A stretch of DNA of 64,000 bases from Gadus chalcogrammus (Eukaryota > Chordata > Actinopteri > Gadiformes > Gadidae), in assembly GCF_026213295.1 (NCBI RefSeq), contig NC_079413.1:20674209-20738208 (forward strand), written 5' to 3'. The position numbers and the translations under genes are program-made. Every line of letters starts with the position of its first letter. Within the stretch, counting starts at the first letter, position 1. Below the pieces are notes generated by a model. The model worked only from the letters and a program-made list of their open reading frames with translations, was not told the origin of the DNA and made no database searches. Below are positions 59,673 to 64,000 of this stretch, one piece after another.

Positions 59673-62093
59673 ATGTCGCTGCACTTCGGAGAGGAGGAAT
59701 TTGACAGCGCATGGAGGGAGCTGGATGAGCCACAGCTGGAAGGAGGCTGGGAGCTGTTCACCGAGAACATGGGTGTCAAAATTTACCGGCTCCTTGACAA
59801 GGTAAAGTGAGCGTTGAGGGGTATACACGGCCCCAGTAAAGGCACTGGGGCAGCAATGCGGATACGATCAGAGATCACTGTATGAATGAGCTGTCAGATT
59901 ATACTAATCGATCTCCACGGGTAGATGAATGGTCGAGCTACAGCGAGATCATGCGTCATCGCTTTGCGCATTTAAACGTCATCCACGATAACGGTGTTCT
60001 TGAATGCGATTCACAATTCGTGTGTTTTGCCTGAAACAAGGACGGTTGCCTAGTGGTCACACTGGGATATATGCGGAAACGGTGCAAGTCCATGCATCGC
60101 GCATGCACCAGTTTCCCTGTCAAATGATATCAGATCATAACCGCATCTTCCAAACCGCAAATCAAACCTCATGTCATAAAGATATGCGATCATCTAAATC
60201 CTCAGGCTGGTGCAGACATACCGTTGCAGATTTAGATTTGGCCTATTCAGATTTCATAAGAGCAGAACACAGGTTGCTAATAGGAGGGCTGTGGTTGGGG
60301 ATAAATGGAGCTGGACAGGCATTTATAAAATCCCTGCAAAAAAACACAGCAAGGGGATTATACCGGTGAACAGCCACATAAGGAGAGAAGGAAACACAAA
60401 CAGCAGAAAAAAAGACAAATTGATGATTATAGATAAATGATAACATCCTTACAAATTAAATTAAACAAATGGCAATAACAGAATTCATTAAAAAAGAGCA
60501 AATCAAAGGAAATACGATATCAAGGCAAGGCAACTTATTTATATTTAGCACTTTTCATACACGAGGCAGACTAAAAGTGCTTCACAAAAAAAAAACGTCA
60601 TACATAAAATAGAGAAATAAATTAAATTATAGGGAAAGTGAAAAAAATGCATTGTAGAAAAAGTGCAAAAGTTACAAGTGCAACAACCAGAACCCAAGCA
60701 AAAGTAAACGGCTGGTGCATAGAAAGTTGTAAAGCTGAACCGATGGCTGATAAGAATGAAGGATTATCGGTGTACTGCAGGGGGGCCCGCCGCCGCAGAT
60801 CTCCCGTTAAACTAATTCTGCTCCCTGTTCGCAGGAGACGGGGCTCTACGAGTACAAGATCATTGGCGTGCTGAGCGCCTGCCCAGCCCAGCAGTGTGCG
60901 GACGTCTACATGGACCTGGCCTACCGGAAGCAGTGGGACAGCTACGTCAAAGGTAAATCGCCCCGCCCCTTTTCACCTTCAAGTGTCATATATATGTATA
61001 GATTAGTAGGCCAACTGTATAAGATTAGTTATTCATATTAATTACTATGTGGCTTACCTGCAATCTATTAAACCACCTCTTACCTCACCCTACCTGTTTT
61101 GATGAATAAAAGCGAATGCAGAAAAAACAAAACAATTTTTAACTACATTTTTTACTGGCTTAGTGCATGAGAACCATGAGACTCAAACAAAACAATATTC
61201 AATCAAAACAAACGTCACTGCACTCTTAATGTCGGTTTATTTGTGTGACAGTGGCTCTAACTGCCTAACTTTTTCAAATTAACAACACCAGTTTATAATA
61301 TAAACACAAAATTCAGTGGGCCACTTTTGTGACCCTTTTGCTATTTGCTATTAGTAACATCTTCTTGGAAAAAGTACCTCTTTCTATCAATCCTGTTGAC
61401 ATTTCTCTGAGTCTCTTCCAATCCCTCCCCACCCAGTTTGGGAGGGGTTCCCCTATCTCTCCTGACGTAGCCTCCAGCTGTGAGCTCCTCCTAGTACTCT
61501 GTCCTTTTTTTCTAAAAGAGATGGTATTCACACTGGCCCCTATTGTACCAGCAGGTATTATGTTGATTCTGCCCCAAGCTACCAGTCTACCCAGTGGATT
61601 TACTGTAAGCAAAGTAGACTATTCCAACTGGTCGGCGGATCATCCCATCACACACCTGAACATCTCCATATGAGATGTCACTTGAGGCTCGGTTCTGAAA
61701 TGGCTTGTCAGGGTTATTCACCCTTTAGGTTCACAGCAATCCTCTTCATCTTCATGGACAGAAGTAGGCGAACAGCGCATCAATCCACCGCTTGTCTCGC
61801 TCTTCAAACCTCATATGGAGGCTGTTTTGTTGTTAGCAAGAACCACATTTACCCAAGTGACATGACAATGAGTTGTGGTTACTGTAACATCTGAACTCAG
61901 AGAGAGAGAGAGAGAGAGAGAGAGGATCAAAGGCAATCCTTGGATCTGCATGGTGATGACTGAGTAGTCCTTGTGGTTCCAGGGTTTGGCTCAATACTCT
62001 GCGTACAATACTTACATCAGACACGCATGATGTGAGAACATCTGAAGTCTGTTAGCACAGAGTAGCTAGTGGGTCGTCTGCGGGAGAGAGAGG

Positions 62094-62147
<54 letters not shown>

Positions 62148-64000
62148 CAGTGTGTGTACATGGAAACGCGCGCCTACGGGTTAAATAAACGAGAGAGAGA
62201 GAAAGGATATTGGATATTGAGAAGGTGAATAAGTGATCGGTGGATCACCTTGATTATTAGTTAAAGCAGACATCCAACCCCCCAGAGGGAATCCATCAAC
62301 CTTATGTCTGTAACACATCTCAGCCCTCGGCTGGACCACTATGTGTTCCTATCGAGCGCCCTTTTCGTCATGCCGGTTGTTTGCTGCCCCTTGTACAGCC
62401 CTATGAGACTAGTGCACCAAGAGAGGACTGAGACCTTTTGCAACTTGTTTGGAGAAAGGGCTGTAGGTAAGATTCTACAGTTAGTCGAGTGTAGTTTGTT
62501 AGAAATGGCAGAGCCTTCCGTCAGCTATTAATGAGTGAAATGCACCGTGCTTCATAATGGGTATGAATTATTCAATTAATCCGCAATTACAAATTTAGAC
62601 CGCTCTTGACCCATTTCTTAGTTCTGGTTTTGAGAATCCATTTTGTTTGTTAAATACAAGTGTGTGAAATCCAATTCTTCTCAACGCAGGTGTAATGTAG
62701 AGGGAGGGAGCAGTGAGGGACTTTTAGGGTTGTTTCATTTCAAAATGTTCTGTTCCTTTTTCTTGACGACTTTCAAATTTGACTACAGCAGTCTTGGCAA
62801 GATTGTTCCAAAAACAATAATCTCCACTTGGTTTAAGGTCAAACAACATATTCCATTTCATGTTATGGCCTGGTCTTGTTTTGAGTGTCAATATCCTATT
62901 AAGGAGTCAAATAATAACACAAGCTTGGCTTTCACATTCCTAGTGTTGAGAGGAAAATGGCTGTTGCAGCAGCACTATGAACTCATTCTGTGTCTCCTCG
63001 TCCCCCCGTTTCAGAGCTGCAGGAGAAGGAGTTTGAGGGCCACAAAGCTATCTACTGGGAGGTGAAATACCCCTTCCCCCTGTCGAACCGGGACGTATCC
63101 TCATAATACCTGGCTCATGGGATCCAGGTATATTCCAGACGTTTTCAGTGACGATAACACTTTATAAATCCCAGGCGGCAGATTTTGGTGTCACAGCAAC
63201 ACGTCAATAAAGAAAAGATTAAGAAAACAAAGAATAGGTGGACTGGCAATAAGTACATTTGTCAGAGGAAAGAGAAACGACAATGTATCGCTGTCGGTAC
63301 AATAAGGATGTTCATAGAACCAAGTGCCCAGCATTAACAATCACTAGGTAAACCCATTCCCCGTATACCACAGAGATAGCTAGGGTAAGATGTTACACGA
63401 TGCTGCGTACTATTATAACACTATTTTAGCATGAGTAGCAGCTAGCAGTTAGCTAGTCCTTGACCCTTCCGTCAGTACGTGTACATCAGGAAGCGACGGG
63501 ACATCCAGGTCGAAGGTCGCACCATCTACGTGGTTCTGGCCCGGAGCTCCCCCAACACGCCCCTGGCGGAGAAGAGCAGCGTGATGAGGGTCAAGGACTA
63601 CAAGCAGAGCGTCGCCATGGAAACGGACGGCGCCGGCGGGACCAAAGGTAGGAAAACAGTTTTGTTTGAGAAATAACGGAATTTAGACAAAGTAAATAAA
63701 TGTAATGTAATGTAATGTAGTTCTTATTTCAGTAACAGTGATGAAATGGCATAGATTTCTATGACAACCATTTTTCAAATGGCCGCAGATGACGTTTAAA
63801 ACCAAAATAATGTGGTTTTGGGTTTCACTGGCCCTTTAAGGGATGGTGGTGGGGTTGCTGTGATTGGCTTTGGAAGCCTGACAGACAGAGGAAATAAACA
63901 GTTTTATTGGGAGGCGCGCCAAGGGCAATAAACAGAAAATGTGCTCTGTTTCAGTGTTCATGAACTACTTTGACAACCCTGGAGGAATGATCCCGACCTG
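59673..64000 (+). CDS. PCTP: Phosphatidylcholine transfer protein (StARD2), first five coding exons
   Basis: Coding exons are 59,673-59,801, 60,835-60,952, 63,015-63,094, 63,476-63,647 and 63,955 to the window edge, all GT-AG with matching phases. They give about 181 of the usual ~214 residues. The sequence begins MSLHFGEEEFDSAWRELDEP and is START-domain throughout. Landmarks include WELFTENMGVKIYRLLDK, YEYKIIGVLSACPAQQCADV, YRKQWDSYVKELQEKE, YWEVKYPFPLSNRDYVYIRK, MRVKDYKQS and VFMNYFDNPGGMIPT. These match PCTP, a soluble one-domain protein that carries one phosphatidylcholine between membranes and interacts with THEM2. STARD7 and STARD10 are the nearest relatives; the short N terminus and the TMEM100 neighbour favour PCTP. 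The C-terminal helix lies beyond the window. The ATG choice rests on the conserved start and the lack of an upstream in-frame exon. Confidence 0.95.
60536..60600 (-). mobile_element. Retroposon tail in PCTP intron 1
   Basis: GGCAACTTATTTATATTTAG followed by CACTTTTCATACACGAGGCA and AAAGTGCTTCACA. The complement reads as a fish LINE/SINE 3' tail. No body is recognisable next to it. Confidence 0.45.
60953..63014 (+). other. PCTP intron 2 with two GA arrays
   Basis: A 2.06-kb intron. (GA)n tracts lie at about 61,899-61,924 and 62,086-62,141. Opposing open frames of about 100 codons at 61,313-61,673 have no recognisable domain and are not called. Confidence 0.7.

Noticed and set aside
61313..61673. 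Opposing ~100-114 codon frames in PCTP intron 2
   Set aside because: No domain, no splice context and located in an intron; kept as non-coding.

Overview
This window is nuclear DNA from a bony (teleost) fish. The evidence is vertebrate genes split by short GT-AG introns, fish-type tRNA-derived SINEs, decayed LINE and hAT elements, and very many long dinucleotide arrays. The density of (AC/TG)n arrays (about a dozen, several over 150 bp) would suit a cod-like (gadiform) genome, but that is inference and not a species call.

Five genes can be modelled. Left block (1-15.6 kb): the 3' end of MICALL1 (+), the complete RNA polymerase subunit gene POLR2F (+), and all coding exons of SOX10 (-). In human these genes sit together on chromosome 22q13. 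Right block (55.8-64 kb): TMEM100 (-) with its coding region in one exon, then the first five coding exons of PCTP (+), cut by the window end. In human these two are neighbours on 17q22. The window therefore spans a junction between two gene neighbourhoods that are separate in mammals, with about 40 kb of repeat-rich, gene-poor DNA between them.

That middle region (15.6-55.8 kb) is likely to hold SOX10 regulatory DNA near 15.6-22 kb, although I cannot prove any single element. It also holds purine-rich and AC/TG arrays, a hAT-type element with a perfect 8-bp target duplication (31.4 kb), a cluster of direct and inverted copies of one repeat (32.0-32.7 kb), a decayed non-LTR retrotransposon on the minus strand (34.2-37.1 kb), and a nested set of DNA transposon remnants (38.6-42.9 kb). 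Several minisatellites with units of 23 to 70 bp are scattered through the window.

The genes are unrelated in function: endocytic recycling (MICALL1), transcription (POLR2F), neural crest and glial specification (SOX10), endothelial/BMP-linked membrane protein (TMEM100) and phosphatidylcholine transfer (PCTP). The most notable coding observation is a one-base frame break in the last exon of SOX10, next to a seven-unit CAG tract. The sequence on both sides is well conserved, so an assembly error is the first explanation. I found no CRISPR, operon, phage or other clearly new system.
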